The position numbers were made by a program, and so were the translations under genes. The notes beneath the pieces are model-generated. The model was not told the origin of the DNA, did not search any database, and saw nothing but the letters and a program-made list of their open reading frames with translations. From an uncultured Enterorhabdus sp. (GTDB lineage: Bacteria > Actinomycetota > Coriobacteriia > Coriobacteriales > Eggerthellaceae): a DNA stretch of 64,000 nucleotides. This document shows positions 37,161-46,791 of this stretch, piece after piece. Where the stretch lies: contig CANSQM010000003.1 in assembly GCA_947649205.1 (NCBI GenBank), positions 1 through 64,000 of the forward strand. Reading direction: 5' to 3'. The stretch's first letter is position 1. Each line of letters begins with the position of its first letter.

Positions 37161-37202
37161 AAACCAAGGGATGCAAATGACCTTGGTTTACGTTACTATA
37201 TA
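37161..37202 (+). promoter_or_regulatory. 9-bp inverted repeat beside a TATATA -10
   Basis: AAACCAAGG (37161-37169) and CCTTGGTTT (37181-37189) are perfect inverted repeats with an 11-bp gap, directly upstream of TATATA (37197-37202). No -35 consensus is present, so this looks like a regulator site for the sugar-transferase genes. The remaining 37004-37290 shows no gene. Confidence 0.5.
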
Positions 37203-37290
37203 AATGACCGTGGGCAATTCCCAATCCCGCTTGCCCGCACGCGGTCCAGGCCGCGAAACCCCTTCCATCCAGGAGAGCAACGCAGAACTT

Positions 37291-38160
37291 ATGGAAACGC
37301 AACCGCATATGACAACCTCAGGCGCTATGGATTCCCCCATCGATTCCTGCGCACCGGGGGAGGCGGCCAACGACGATTGGATTCGTGGGGAGGTGGCCGA
37401 CGCCGCCCGCATTCTCCAAGAACGCAACCTTGGGAAGGCCAATGCCATTGCCAAGCCTGTCTCCCCCGCTGACGGCATCTACGTTCGCTATGTGAAGCGC
37501 GGCCTCGATATCGTTCTGTCGGCTGCAGCCCTTTTGGTCACGCTGCCCATCAACGGCGTGCTGGCGATCCTAACTTTCCGTGATGTGGGCTCTCCGGTGC
37601 TCTTTCGTCAAAAGCGCTCGGGAAGGAACCTCGAGCCTTTCGACCTCGTGAAGTTTCGCAACATGACCAACGAGCGTGACGAGAATGGCGAGCTGCTTCC
37701 TCCTGAAATGCGCACCACTGACCTCGGTCGTTTCGTGCGCCAGCATTCTCTCGACGAGCTCCTCAATTTCTGGAGCGTCTTCAAGGGCGACATGTCCCTT
37801 ATCGGACCTCGCCCCCTGCCCATCGAATACACGCCGCGCATGTCAGAGCGCCACAAACAGCGTTACTACGTGCGTCCTGGCCTCGAATGCCCCCTCATCG
37901 ATCCCACCCTCGAGGAGCGCTACGACTACAGCCATGCTCGTTTCGAGAACGACATCGCCTACGTAGAATCCGTCAGCTTCCTCACCGACGTCAAGCAGGC
38001 CTTTCGACTCGTAGCTATGGTGCTAAGACGCGGTAAGACCACGAATTTCATTGGATCGGATTCTCACTTCATCGGCTACGACTCAGACGGCCACGCCATG
38101 AGTCAGGGCCGTCTAAAAGACCGCGCATGCTATGAGCGCGAAGTGCTTGGCCAAGCCTAG
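37291..38160 (+). CDS. Priming undecaprenyl-phosphate sugar-phosphate transferase
   Basis: 289-aa bacterial sugar transferase that places the first sugar phosphate of a polysaccharide repeat on undecaprenyl phosphate. A hydrophobic N-terminal segment (DIVLSAAALLVTLPINGVLA, about 74-95) is followed by the catalytic part: FRQKRSGRN, FDLVKFRNM, QHSLDELLNFWSVFKGDMSLIGPRPL. ATG 37291 was chosen, but the frame is open from ATG 37204 and the AGGAG at 37271 lies rather far away, so the start is uncertain. It faces the wzx/wzy cluster convergently and probably initiates its product. Confidence 0.92.
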   Translation: METQPHMTTSGAMDSPIDSCAPGEAANDDWIRGEVADAARILQERNLGKANAIAKPVSPADGIYVRYVKRGLDIVLSAAALLVTLPINGVLAILTFRDVGSPVLFRQKRSGRNLEPFDLVKFRNMTNERDENGELLPPEMRTTDLGRFVRQHSLDELLNFWSVFKGDMSLIGPRPLPIEYTPRMSERHKQRYYVRPGLECPLIDPTLEERYDYSHARFENDIAYVESVSFLTDVKQAFRLVAMVLRRGKTTNFIGSDSHFIGYDSDGHAMSQGRLKDRACYEREVLGQA

Positions 38161-38179
38161 ACCACGAAAAGGTATCCAA

Positions 38180-39049
38180 GTGAAGAGAATTCTCGTAACG
38201 GGAAAAACGAGCTGGATCGGCAACGAACTCGAGCTTCATCTAGAACAATTCGGCGACAATTACGAAGTGCATCGCGTATCGCTACGCGGTGACGAATGGA
38301 AGTCGGAGAATTGGCGTGGCTTTGACTCCCTTATCCACACTGCTGCCATCGTCCATCAAGGGGAAGGTGTCGGAGACCTAGACGGCCTCTACGACGATGT
38401 CAATGTTGCCCTTACCCGCGACGTCGCCGTAAAGGCCAAGGCGGCCGGCATCCCTCACTTCATCTTTCTGAGCACTTTCGCCGTCTACGGCGTCACCGGT
38501 GCCGCGAACGCAGCGCCCATCGACTTGGACACACCGCCAAATCCCCGCACCTGGTATGGCAAGAGCAAACTCGAGGCGGAGCGGCAACTAAGTGATCTCG
38601 CAGACGATCATTTTGCCATCGCCATCATTAGACCGCCCCTGGTCTATGGCCCCCATTGCACCAAGGGGAACTTCCCCCGCTTTGTGCAATTCGCCGCCCG
38701 CACGCCCATTTTCCCGCATGTGCGCAACCGCCGCTCCATGATCTACTCCCGCAATTTGGCCGAGTTGATGCGCCTGCTCGTGGAAAGCAGGGAAGGAGGC
38801 CTGTTCCTCCCCCAGGAGGAACAGCATGTCTGCACCGCAGACATGGTCGAGCAACTCGGCCGCGCCATGGGGCGCCGCATCCACCTCAGCCGGCTGCTCG
38901 CCGGGCCGGCGTCGTTTCTCGCGCACCATAACGAAACATTTGGCAAGGTATTCGGCAGCGACTGCTATAGCCTGAAGGCCAGCGAGTGCGGCTACGACTA
39001 CCGCATCACGCCCCTTAAGGACTCCATCAGACTGTCGGTAGACGCATAG
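38180..39049 (+). CDS. NAD-dependent epimerase/dehydratase
   Basis: 289-aa extended SDR protein. RILVTGKTSWIGNELE is the Rossmann start with an unusual Lys-Thr-Ser insertion; FLSTFAVYG supplies the Ser and WYGKSKLEAE the Tyr/Lys pair (about 134-138). GTG 38180 has AAAAGG upstream and lies 19 nt after the priming transferase, so the two are co-transcribed. Such pairs often provide a 4-keto or 4-epimer HexNAc substrate for the priming step. The specific sugar is unknown. Confidence 0.87.
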   Translation: MKRILVTGKTSWIGNELELHLEQFGDNYEVHRVSLRGDEWKSENWRGFDSLIHTAAIVHQGEGVGDLDGLYDDVNVALTRDVAVKAKAAGIPHFIFLSTFAVYGVTGAANAAPIDLDTPPNPRTWYGKSKLEAERQLSDLADDHFAIAIIRPPLVYGPHCTKGNFPRFVQFAARTPIFPHVRNRRSMIYSRNLAELMRLLVESREGGLFLPQEEQHVCTADMVEQLGRAMGRRIHLSRLLAGPASFLAHHNETFGKVFGSDCYSLKASECGYDYRITPLKDSIRLSVDA

Positions 39050-39085
39050 CGATACGCGCCCACCGACAGCAGCTCATGCCCAAGC

Positions 39086-41056
39086 TCACAATTCCGGACA
39101 ATACGCGTCAAAGCGCCTCATGAACAGCTCAACCCAGAGAAAGCGCTCAAATGCCTTGCTCCCCCGATTGTTGCGGCATAACTCCCCCACAGCTCCCATA
39201 TCGAAGAGCGGCGCCGATCGCGCCTCTTTGACAAGCGACAGGGCGAAGGACTCGGGAAGCTTTTCCATCCAAGCCTCCCGGGGCGCCGGGAATCCCATTT
39301 TGTTCTTTCTCCAGATGACGCTGTCAGGCAATCGGCCGTCAAAAGCCTTACGGAGCAAGTACTTCGTCCAACCTCCTTGGATTTTCAAGCTGGGCGGGAT
39401 AGAGCAGGCAAACTCCACGAACTGGTAGTCCATAAAAGGAATCCGGCTTTCCAGTGACGCCGCCATATAGAGCCGATCATCCCAGCGAGTAATATGGGGC
39501 AGCTGGGTGCTGGTGAGCTCATTGTAGGTCACCCCACTCAAGCTCCCCGGGAACAACAGCTCTCGCAGTTGGCGGTCATCACAAGCTCGCATCATGAGAT
39601 CGCTGCAATAACGTTCTGACTCTCGACGACGAACCCGCTGCCGCAAAAACGCCATATTGTAGTAGCCCATCATAGCGGCAAGCTCTTTGAAAGTGAGCCG
39701 CGAATTGTCCACCGCGCGGCGCCCTTCCCGGAACGCCTCGGAGACCCTGCCGCTTCCCACAAGGTCTTTAAGGTAATAGGCATAGTAACGCTCATAACCG
39801 AACATGGTCTCGTCGCCGCATTGGCCGTTGATCAGCACCTTGAAGCCCGCATCGCGAACCTGCTCCAAAAGACTGAGTGTTCCCAGATTTGTGGGGTTGC
39901 ACATGCCCTCCAGATGCCAAACGAGATCCGACATTTTCTCGCCTATATCATGTGCCGCAAAGCTCGGCTCCACCATGTGTCCAATACAGTTCTTAGCCTG
40001 ATTCACGGCCTGGGCAAACACGCGCTCATCGCAGTCGGGGTATCCCTCGTAAGAAGTTGTGAAGGTAGACAGACGCGCGTCGGGATCGACGGAATGAAGT
40101 TGATCCGCCAACTCTGCGGTCAGACAAGAAGAATCGAGTCCTCCTGAAAGCAAAACCCCCAGCGGCACATCGCTCCTCATTCGCCACGAACAGCTACGGG
40201 ACACTTCTTGGCGAATCCGATCGACGCACTCTTCAGCAGACATGGGCTTCGGCTCAACCGAGAGATTCCAATATCTCTCCTTTCGCACCGAGACAATCGA
40301 CTGCATGTCATGGCCCATTTGAACAATGAGGTTATGACCCGCACTCAGCATCTCCACATGAGCAAAGGGGGTCTGGTGGTCGTAATCGCTCACTCCGTAA
40401 ATGACATTGGACGCCACATAGGGGACATTGAGTGCCCTATCAACAAGTGAGCAGGCCGCAACTTGTTTCAATTCCGACCCAAAGCAGAAAGCACTGTGCC
40501 CATCAGTCCACCAATGAAAGGGCTTTGCCCCCAGTCTGTCGCGAGAGCAAAACAGTCGTTTCTTACCCTCATCCCAGATGCAGAAGCCCCACATGCCGTT
40601 GAAATGATCGACGCAGTGCTCCCCCCATTCGAGATACGATCGCAGGAGAACCTCGGTGTCGCTGTGGGTAGAGAACTCGTGGCCGAGCGCAACCAACTGC
40701 GCCCTCACTTCAACATAATTGTACAGCTCACCATTGAAAACAAGTACGCATTGGGAGGCGGCATCCACCATGGGCTGATGGCCGGCAGCCGTCACATCGA
40801 GAATGCTCAGACGCCGATGGGCCAAACCCATCACCGGGCGGCATGACGCAGCAAGAGACTTTGCGGAACGATAGGGGGCGATCCTAAGGGAATGCACCGT
40901 ATCATCTCCGTAGCACTCATGGCCAACCGAAGACTGCTCCACCAGATAGTAGCCCTCATCATCCGGACCCCGATACTTGGCAACGTTGTTCATGGAGACT
41001 AACTCGCCAACTCCGATGCGCATCCTTGTATCAACAAACCCCGCAATGCCGCACAT
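39086..41056 (-). CDS. asnB: Asparagine synthase-like amidotransferase
   Basis: 656-aa glutamine-hydrolysing enzyme. MCGIAGFVD gives the N-terminal nucleophile Cys, KYRGPDDEGYY and HRRLSILD belong to the glutaminase domain, and PLGVLLSGGLDSS (about 290) is the synthetase PP-loop. Last gene of the minus-strand polysaccharide operon, starting 3 nt after the Wzy stop. In such loci AsnB-like proteins can amidate a uronic acid of the glycan; this would fit the UDP-ManNAcA enzymes here. Ordinary asparagine synthesis is the alternative. Confidence 0.92.
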   Translation of the reverse strand: MCGIAGFVDTRMRIGVGELVSMNNVAKYRGPDDEGYYLVEQSSVGHECYGDDTVHSLRIAPYRSAKSLAASCRPVMGLAHRRLSILDVTAAGHQPMVDAASQCVLVFNGELYNYVEVRAQLVALGHEFSTHSDTEVLLRSYLEWGEHCVDHFNGMWGFCIWDEGKKRLFCSRDRLGAKPFHWWTDGHSAFCFGSELKQVAACSLVDRALNVPYVASNVIYGVSDYDHQTPFAHVEMLSAGHNLIVQMGHDMQSIVSVRKERYWNLSVEPKPMSAEECVDRIRQEVSRSCSWRMRSDVPLGVLLSGGLDSSCLTAELADQLHSVDPDARLSTFTTSYEGYPDCDERVFAQAVNQAKNCIGHMVEPSFAAHDIGEKMSDLVWHLEGMCNPTNLGTLSLLEQVRDAGFKVLINGQCGDETMFGYERYYAYYLKDLVGSGRVSEAFREGRRAVDNSRLTFKELAAMMGYYNMAFLRQRVRRRESERYCSDLMMRACDDRQLRELLFPGSLSGVTYNELTSTQLPHITRWDDRLYMAASLESRIPFMDYQFVEFACSIPPSLKIQGGWTKYLLRKAFDGRLPDSVIWRKNKMGFPAPREAWMEKLPESFALSLVKEARSAPLFDMGAVGELCRNNRGSKAFERFLWVELFMRRFDAYCPEL

Positions 41057-41059
41057 TTG

Positions 41060-42517
41060 CTATTCAGCTCCTTCTCCGCCTGCTCGTGATGCCACCGACA
41101 AACGATGCCCAGAACGATTACCCATCCCTTCTTTTTTGGGAGGGGCAAGAAATACGGCCCCGAATCCGCCGTAGCGGGAAACGAAAAAGGCATATACGAG
41201 AAAAGGCAGGTACCCGTAGGACAAGAACACAGAGAATAAATTTCCGTTCACCATGAATTCCGTGGTCGAGATAAGTACCGGGACATAGAATGCCACAGCC
41301 TGCCTCGCAACCACCCGATCCATGAGACAGTATAGGCTCACCATAACAAGAGGATACACAACGAGGCCGAAAATACCGAAATTCATATAGGCATCGCCAA
41401 TGGTTCCCGCAGGGTTCTTATTGTCTGCCGTGCCATGGATCACCGTTCCCATGTGCTGGGAAACATCATCGACACCGAGGGGGTTCTCAAAGCCGAACTG
41501 GTTGAGCCATCGAAGCAGATGGTGCAACTCGTACAGTTTCTCCTGATCGTGAAAATATTCGATAAAGCCCCAAGCGTTGTGGCTCGTAGTGAACAAAACA
41601 CGACGTGTAATATAGTTGGAAATGAAAAGTCCGATTTTGGTATCGAAAAGGAGACCGCCGACCATGACAACTGCCCCAAGCATCAGGGGCGCCCATGCGA
41701 ACCATCTAAGGTCGGCCCTTCGCCTAAGAACAAGAACAAGTCCTATGGTGAGAACCAGCGTGAAAAGATATGTCTTCATGCCGTTAATCGCCGTAATGGA
41801 TAGATCAAAAAGAGCCAGCGCAGCTGCCATACCGTACCGACGCTTCAAAAGACAGACGGCCACACCGAAAGGAGCGAACACGCAACCGGTCCAGGAAACC
41901 AGCCGCTGCCAAATCGGCCCCAGGGGAGCCGTGAAGCTCTCCTGGCGCATATCGTAATAATCCGCCAAATTGAAGGCAAAACTTACCCCGCCGTTGTAGT
42001 AAACCGCATAGAGGAATACAACGAGGGTGAGCAGGAACGGAGCTGCTGCAAGGAAACGAGAGCCGCGAGGAGCCGCTATCGGCTCCCTGGGCCGCCAACG
42101 AATCTGGCCGAAAAAGTAATATCCCAGCAAGACCATGCTCCAGAAGAGACACGAGTACAAAATAAAGTAGTGCGGAAGATGCTGCACATAATAGAGAGAT
42201 GTATTGGGAACAAAGCACAGCAAAAAAAGCGCACCAACGAAAAGGTACGACGGACGATGGCTTTCGGCCATCAAAACGCAGGGTACGGCCATCAATAGAA
42301 GCAGAGCGTAGGATATGAGCAGCCAACCTGCATCGGGATCGTAAATCGACATCCCGTACAGGGCATAGTAGGGACATAGCGCACTTGCGTAGACATAGTC
42401 CAGGGACGCCCTGAAGAAGAGGATGCCTCCAAGCATGAGCACTTTGCGGCCCAAGGAGAAAGGCGAGCAGCCCTCGCTTTCCCTCTTCGTCGATACGGCA
42501 TTGTCACATATATTCAT
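41060..42517 (-). CDS. Oligosaccharide repeat-unit polymerase (Wzy-like)
   Basis: 485-aa polytopic protein with about twelve helices and a long extracytoplasmic loop in the second half (VDDVSQHMGTVIHGTADNKNPAGTIGDAYMNFG), the region that holds the conserved Arg/His/Gly of Wzy polymerases. It should link repeat units outside the membrane. Its ATG directly abuts the stop of the heparinase-like gene upstream, and it is followed by asnB. Wzy proteins are poorly conserved, so the call rests on topology plus the flippase two genes away. Confidence 0.82.
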   Translation of the reverse strand: MNICDNAVSTKRESEGCSPFSLGRKVLMLGGILFFRASLDYVYASALCPYYALYGMSIYDPDAGWLLISYALLLLMAVPCVLMAESHRPSYLFVGALFLLCFVPNTSLYYVQHLPHYFILYSCLFWSMVLLGYYFFGQIRWRPREPIAAPRGSRFLAAAPFLLTLVVFLYAVYYNGGVSFAFNLADYYDMRQESFTAPLGPIWQRLVSWTGCVFAPFGVAVCLLKRRYGMAAALALFDLSITAINGMKTYLFTLVLTIGLVLVLRRRADLRWFAWAPLMLGAVVMVGGLLFDTKIGLFISNYITRRVLFTTSHNAWGFIEYFHDQEKLYELHHLLRWLNQFGFENPLGVDDVSQHMGTVIHGTADNKNPAGTIGDAYMNFGIFGLVVYPLVMVSLYCLMDRVVARQAVAFYVPVLISTTEFMVNGNLFSVFLSYGYLPFLVYAFFVSRYGGFGAVFLAPPKKEGMGNRSGHRLSVASRAGGEGAE

Positions 42518-44389
42518 TTAGCGAATCACTCTCAGCTCGAGCGTCTGGGGGTTTGTCTGGGCCTCGGCCACAAGTTTTCTTGACTCTACTACGCAATCAT
42601 AATGAGAGGAATACCGCGCCTTCTCTATCCGGAACGACCACGAGCCCGACACTTCGACCGCCACGCCCTCGTTCACGAGCAAAATGCGGCCATCGTCACC
42701 GTCTCTCACCTCTACATCGGGATGAAGGGGCAGCGTGCACGTCATGGGTTGATCAGCGCCCACAATCCTATCGACAATGGTGATGCGCCCACGCTTGGAC
42801 CAGATCGCACAATCCCTCTCATGACGACAGGCCAGTCGTTTTTGGTAACCGTCGTGCCATCCCGAAATTCTGATTTCGCCGTCATTGCGCTCCATCGACA
42901 GATGCGTGACAACGGAATCGGCCCACCCAAAAGGATCGGGGCCAATCTCTCTCTGCTCAAGCCCCTCCACTGCAATAGTGGCATGGGAAAAAGTGGATCG
43001 CATCTCATTACGCAACAACGCATCGCCCGTATAGCTTCCCGTACCAGGGTCGACAATGAAGTCACGACCGTCAACAAAAAGCGTAAAGGACAGGAGGTCG
43101 TTGTGAGTATGCCCACCCATACCAAACTCTCCCGCATCGAAAGCGGTCATGGTCAGGTGCATACCGGCCCGTGAAACCACCATCATACGCGGTGTTTCCA
43201 GGATCCTCTCTTCCCCTTCAGCGCAAACGTCGCAGAAGCCTTCGCCGCTCCGCGACGCAAGTCTGAGAAAAACAGCATGGTCATTAGGGCCATCAGGCAA
43301 AAGGCGCAGCACTCTGCCCGAATCGTTGTCCCCTATTTGGACGGCTGTTCCGTTACTGCGCCTCAGAGTCGTTGAGTATCGAGCCATAGAGGCCAGCCGA
43401 TCATGAAACCCCCTCGACAGCTTTATCCCGCAAAACTCGAGCATTGCAGCAGAATAGCCCAGCAATTCCCCAGCTAGCCTTTGATAGGAAGTTGAACCTT
43501 CGTAATCGCAGCCCGCATCGAGGATCTGACGGCGAGACTCTTCTTCCAAAGCCCGCTGCACATATCGTCTCAACGACTCCTGAGACTCATCCGCTAAGGC
43601 GCAGAACGCGGCCAGCCCCACCAATCCCCCCAGATAGTGCGTCGAAGTAAGACCGCTGATATTTTCCTCGAATTGCAAGATATGGTGGCAATGCTGCTTC
43701 GCCGAGCGCAGGAATCTGTCCACGAACTCCTCGTCACAGACTTCCGCGTCAACCACAAAGGAGAAGGCGGCAATCATATTAATAAGACGGATGCCCACTT
43801 CAAAAGACGGTTGCCATTGTGGCCCTACATCATAGGGAACGCTCTCGATAAACGAGCCCAAGATGTCCACTACGACACCTGCGTAACGTTCTTCGCGCGT
43901 TAGATGGTACATAAGCGCCGGGGCGAGAAGATACTCCATACGCGCCACTTCCCACACTCGCTTTATGTCAGCCTTCTTCCCAGGCTCAACGGCACCGCGC
44001 GCACGGGAAAAATGAGCGGCCGTATATCGAGCACCTGTTGCATAATCGACACCCCAGCGAGGACGACCGTCTTCGAGCACTCCCTCTCGATAATCGTATA
44101 GCACATAGACAGAGCCGTCGAGCAACTTATCAGCATGGGATCTGATCTCCTGAATGTCCGGAGAGCCATTGACTTCGAGGAGAACCGTCGCCATGTGAGC
44201 CGCCAGCGATTGGGCTCGCGAAATCAGCAGCGAGTCGCCAGGAAACGCATCTTGATAGCGGAGTTCCTCCCGCCTAGCCCAAAGCGGTCGGTTCCTGGCA
44301 AAACGTGCTCGCCCCCGCGCATATCGCCACTCCCTCTTCACATAGCTCCATCCCACCGACGGATGCATAACGAGATCGACAATCCTCAT
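42518..44389 (-). CDS. Heparinase II/III-family protein 1
   Basis: 623-aa protein with an alpha/alpha-toroid N-terminal half and a beta-rich C-terminal half. GMGGHTHNDLLSFTLFVDGRDFIVDPGTGSYTGD (about 395-430) is the family signature with the catalytic-type His. No signal peptide, so it would act in the cytoplasm. Such proteins recur in capsule loci with uronic acids and may act as epimerases or lyases on lipid-linked or nucleotide-linked glycan; the exact role is unsettled. ATG 44389 has AGAGGA and follows the Wzx stop by 2 nt. Confidence 0.87.
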   Translation of the reverse strand: MRIVDLVMHPSVGWSYVKREWRYARGRARFARNRPLWARREELRYQDAFPGDSLLISRAQSLAAHMATVLLEVNGSPDIQEIRSHADKLLDGSVYVLYDYREGVLEDGRPRWGVDYATGARYTAAHFSRARGAVEPGKKADIKRVWEVARMEYLLAPALMYHLTREERYAGVVVDILGSFIESVPYDVGPQWQPSFEVGIRLINMIAAFSFVVDAEVCDEEFVDRFLRSAKQHCHHILQFEENISGLTSTHYLGGLVGLAAFCALADESQESLRRYVQRALEEESRRQILDAGCDYEGSTSYQRLAGELLGYSAAMLEFCGIKLSRGFHDRLASMARYSTTLRRSNGTAVQIGDNDSGRVLRLLPDGPNDHAVFLRLASRSGEGFCDVCAEGEERILETPRMMVVSRAGMHLTMTAFDAGEFGMGGHTHNDLLSFTLFVDGRDFIVDPGTGSYTGDALLRNEMRSTFSHATIAVEGLEQREIGPDPFGWADSVVTHLSMERNDGEIRISGWHDGYQKRLACRHERDCAIWSKRGRITIVDRIVGADQPMTCTLPLHPDVEVRDGDDGRILLVNEGVAVEVSGSWSFRIEKARYSSHYDCVVESRKLVAEAQTNPQTLELRVIR

Positions 44390-44391
44390 AT

Positions 44392-45612
44392 CTATCCTCT
44401 CTTGGCGGAGCTTTTGCCGCAATACAAATACGCAATACAGAAGGAGGCGCCATACATGAGGACATTGGCCAACCCCACTCCCCACGCATAACCGAGCAGA
44501 CCGCTCAACCACGTACCCACCAGAGCGCACAAGGCGTACAGAACCACCCGAACAGTCGAAAAAACCGTCTGCCACCAGGAAGGAGCCGCAACCATAATGA
44601 GAGTAGCATTGATGGTGAAGCCCAAGCCTAGGACGATAGCAAGATTTGCCCAGAAGATTATTCCCTCCGCATCATGATAAAGCGTGGGGTACAGAATACT
44701 CGTCACCACATTACCCGCTAAGGCGCACAGCCCTGCGAAAAAAGCCATCACTACGATACCAGCAAGGTTGATACCCAGCAGCGTTCTTGCCGACAAAGAC
44801 ACCCTTCCATTGCCCAGATAGGTGATGAGCACCGTTCTCAAGGGCGTGGAAACGAGAAAAACTATCTTCCCCAAAAAGGAAGCCGCAAAGAAAACAGAGA
44901 GGGATGCCTCGCCAAGGGCAAAGGGAATGAAGATGCGGTCAAAATAGCTTCCAAGACTACCAATAAACGTGCTAGCCGACAACGAGGCGTAAGTCTCCCT
45001 TGCCTTCTTCTTGCTTTTGACCTGCGCATCACGACCTATACGCACCTTTGTCTTCACGAGCACATAAACCAGCGAAAGTACTTCTCCCAGAATGAAAACC
45101 AGCAGCCAAACGCCACTCAGCCTGAACAGAAGCAAGCCCAAAAGATATCCCGCACTCACCACGCAGTTGGCAACAAAGAGACTCATGAAATCTATATTGA
45201 GGCGCACTCTCACCAAAAGGTATGCCTTGCTCGACGAGAGGACAAACAGCACCGAGAGCAACACGAGCTCGGCCGTGGTGTACCCAAAGAGGAACAAACC
45301 GCACAGAAGCACAGCCACGACGCCAGCCGCCCCGGATATTGCAAGCAGCTTCAGATAAAACGGAGGCTCATCGATAGTTTCGCAGACACCATCGCAAACG
45401 AGACGCGTGTTGCACAGCTCACGCCCGGTAGTCGCCACGATAATATCGACGATTCCCATGGTGGAAAGCAGGATGCCATACTGCGTTGGGCTCAATGCCG
45501 CCGCGAGAAATGGATAGAGGGCGAACTGGGTTACGAGAGATACAACGAGTGTCGACCCCATGGAAAAGAAGAGATCTTTGCCATACGACTTTATCTTGCC
45601 AAAAACGCTCAT
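44392..45612 (-). CDS. Polysaccharide flippase (Wzx-like)
   Basis: 406-aa MOP-superfamily membrane protein with about twelve helices. N-terminal FSMGSTLVVSLVTQFALYPFLAAALSPTQYGILLSTMGI is typical of oligosaccharide flippases. It moves the undecaprenyl-linked repeat unit to the outer face of the membrane for Wzy. It lies 18 nt downstream of a GT4 gene and is coupled to the heparinase-like gene. Confidence 0.88.
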   Translation of the reverse strand: MSVFGKIKSYGKDLFFSMGSTLVVSLVTQFALYPFLAAALSPTQYGILLSTMGIVDIIVATTGRELCNTRLVCDGVCETIDEPPFYLKLLAISGAAGVVAVLLCGLFLFGYTTAELVLLSVLFVLSSSKAYLLVRVRLNIDFMSLFVANCVVSAGYLLGLLLFRLSGVWLLVFILGEVLSLVYVLVKTKVRIGRDAQVKSKKKARETYASLSASTFIGSLGSYFDRIFIPFALGEASLSVFFAASFLGKIVFLVSTPLRTVLITYLGNGRVSLSARTLLGINLAGIVVMAFFAGLCALAGNVVTSILYPTLYHDAEGIIFWANLAIVLGLGFTINATLIMVAAPSWWQTVFSTVRVVLYALCALVGTWLSGLLGYAWGVGLANVLMYGASFCIAYLYCGKSSAKRG

Positions 45613-45630
45613 CGAGTTCAGTCCAGCAGT

Positions 45631-46791
45631 CTATACAAACTCCGCAACGGAAGGAGTTGCGGAACAGGCTGTTACGGCCGCAATCTTCTGCGCGAGTGCG
45701 TCATCTACAGAGTTGAAATCCGCATACTCGATCGCCTTCTTGAGGGCAGCGCCAAGCGCCTGATTCAATGAGGCATCGTCCATGAGGCGACGCAGGGCAC
45801 ACTCGAGCTCATCGACGCTCTCGCAATCAACGGACAGGCCTACGCCCCACTCCTCCACTAATTCCGAGAGATAGGTTCCTTTTGCGGCCAAAATGGGAAG
45901 CTCACAGAGGATGGATTCATACAGCTTGTTCGGGAGGGCAATTCTCACATTGGGGATAGAGGCATCGTAGACCGAGTAAATACAATCGGCCCGGCCGTAG
46001 AGATCGGCTACATCGCTCTCATAGCTGTACGTGCCCGTAAACTCCACATGACTCTTCCCGTCGCAATAGCGAACCAGCTCCTCATAGCATTCCTGCGTTT
46101 CTCCGCCACCCGCGAAGAACACCCGAGCACCCGCGCGCTCGGCAGCATCAACGAGCATCTTCATCTGCTCAAGATAGCGAATCCCGCCAATATAACCGAC
46201 AGTAAATGAACCGCTGTTCTTTTTCCGATAGGCGCGAAACGGAGCTGGGTCAGGAACATTGGGAACAAAGATCACCTTATCGGGATCGATGAACCGGGCG
46301 TAGTAATCATCGTAGTATTTCTTGGAAGTGACAACGATCAGATCGACATCGGAAAGCAATCGGCGCTCTAAGCGAGAAACGGCACGCTGTACGAACCTTT
46401 TAAGCGGATTACGCGCCGTAGCCAAGTGAAGGTTGCGCAGATCGGCCACCTCATAAACGACCTTGGCCCCACAGCCCCTCTTGTAGGGAATAACCCCCAT
46501 CAGCGCATCGAGCCCTGCCGTGTATACGCAATCGGGATTCGTCGTCTTCAGCTCACGAGCTATTTGCCTGCGCATGCGCAACGATCCGAGAGCTCGCTCC
46601 AGGGGTTTGTCCGCTGACGGGAGATCCAGAGAAAGTATCTTATGGGGAACATCCTTGTGCTCAGGCTCCCAAAGATCGTAGATTTTTCGCCTGAAGGACA
46701 GCACCGAGCAATCCCCGAATTTTTTCATTAAGCCGATGCGCTTATTCATTCGGGGATTGGGGACGTGCAAAAGTACGAACGTGGTTCTCAT
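45631..46791 (-). CDS. Glycosyltransferase, GT4-like
   Basis: 386-aa GT-B glycosyltransferase. The N-terminal acceptor domain is divergent; the C-terminal donor domain has VGYIGGIRYLEQMKMLVDAA (about 203), GTYSYESDVADLYGRADCIYSVYDASIPNVRIALPNKLYESILCELPILA (about 250-300), the region that holds the donor-binding Glu, and WGVGLSVD. Cytoplasmic enzyme adding one sugar of the repeat unit. Start and stop overlap its neighbour as TAATG. Confidence 0.88.
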   Translation of the reverse strand: MRTTFVLLHVPNPRMNKRIGLMKKFGDCSVLSFRRKIYDLWEPEHKDVPHKILSLDLPSADKPLERALGSLRMRRQIARELKTTNPDCVYTAGLDALMGVIPYKRGCGAKVVYEVADLRNLHLATARNPLKRFVQRAVSRLERRLLSDVDLIVVTSKKYYDDYYARFIDPDKVIFVPNVPDPAPFRAYRKKNSGSFTVGYIGGIRYLEQMKMLVDAAERAGARVFFAGGGETQECYEELVRYCDGKSHVEFTGTYSYESDVADLYGRADCIYSVYDASIPNVRIALPNKLYESILCELPILAAKGTYLSELVEEWGVGLSVDCESVDELECALRRLMDDASLNQALGAALKKAIEYADFNSVDDALAQKIAAVTACSATPSVAEFV

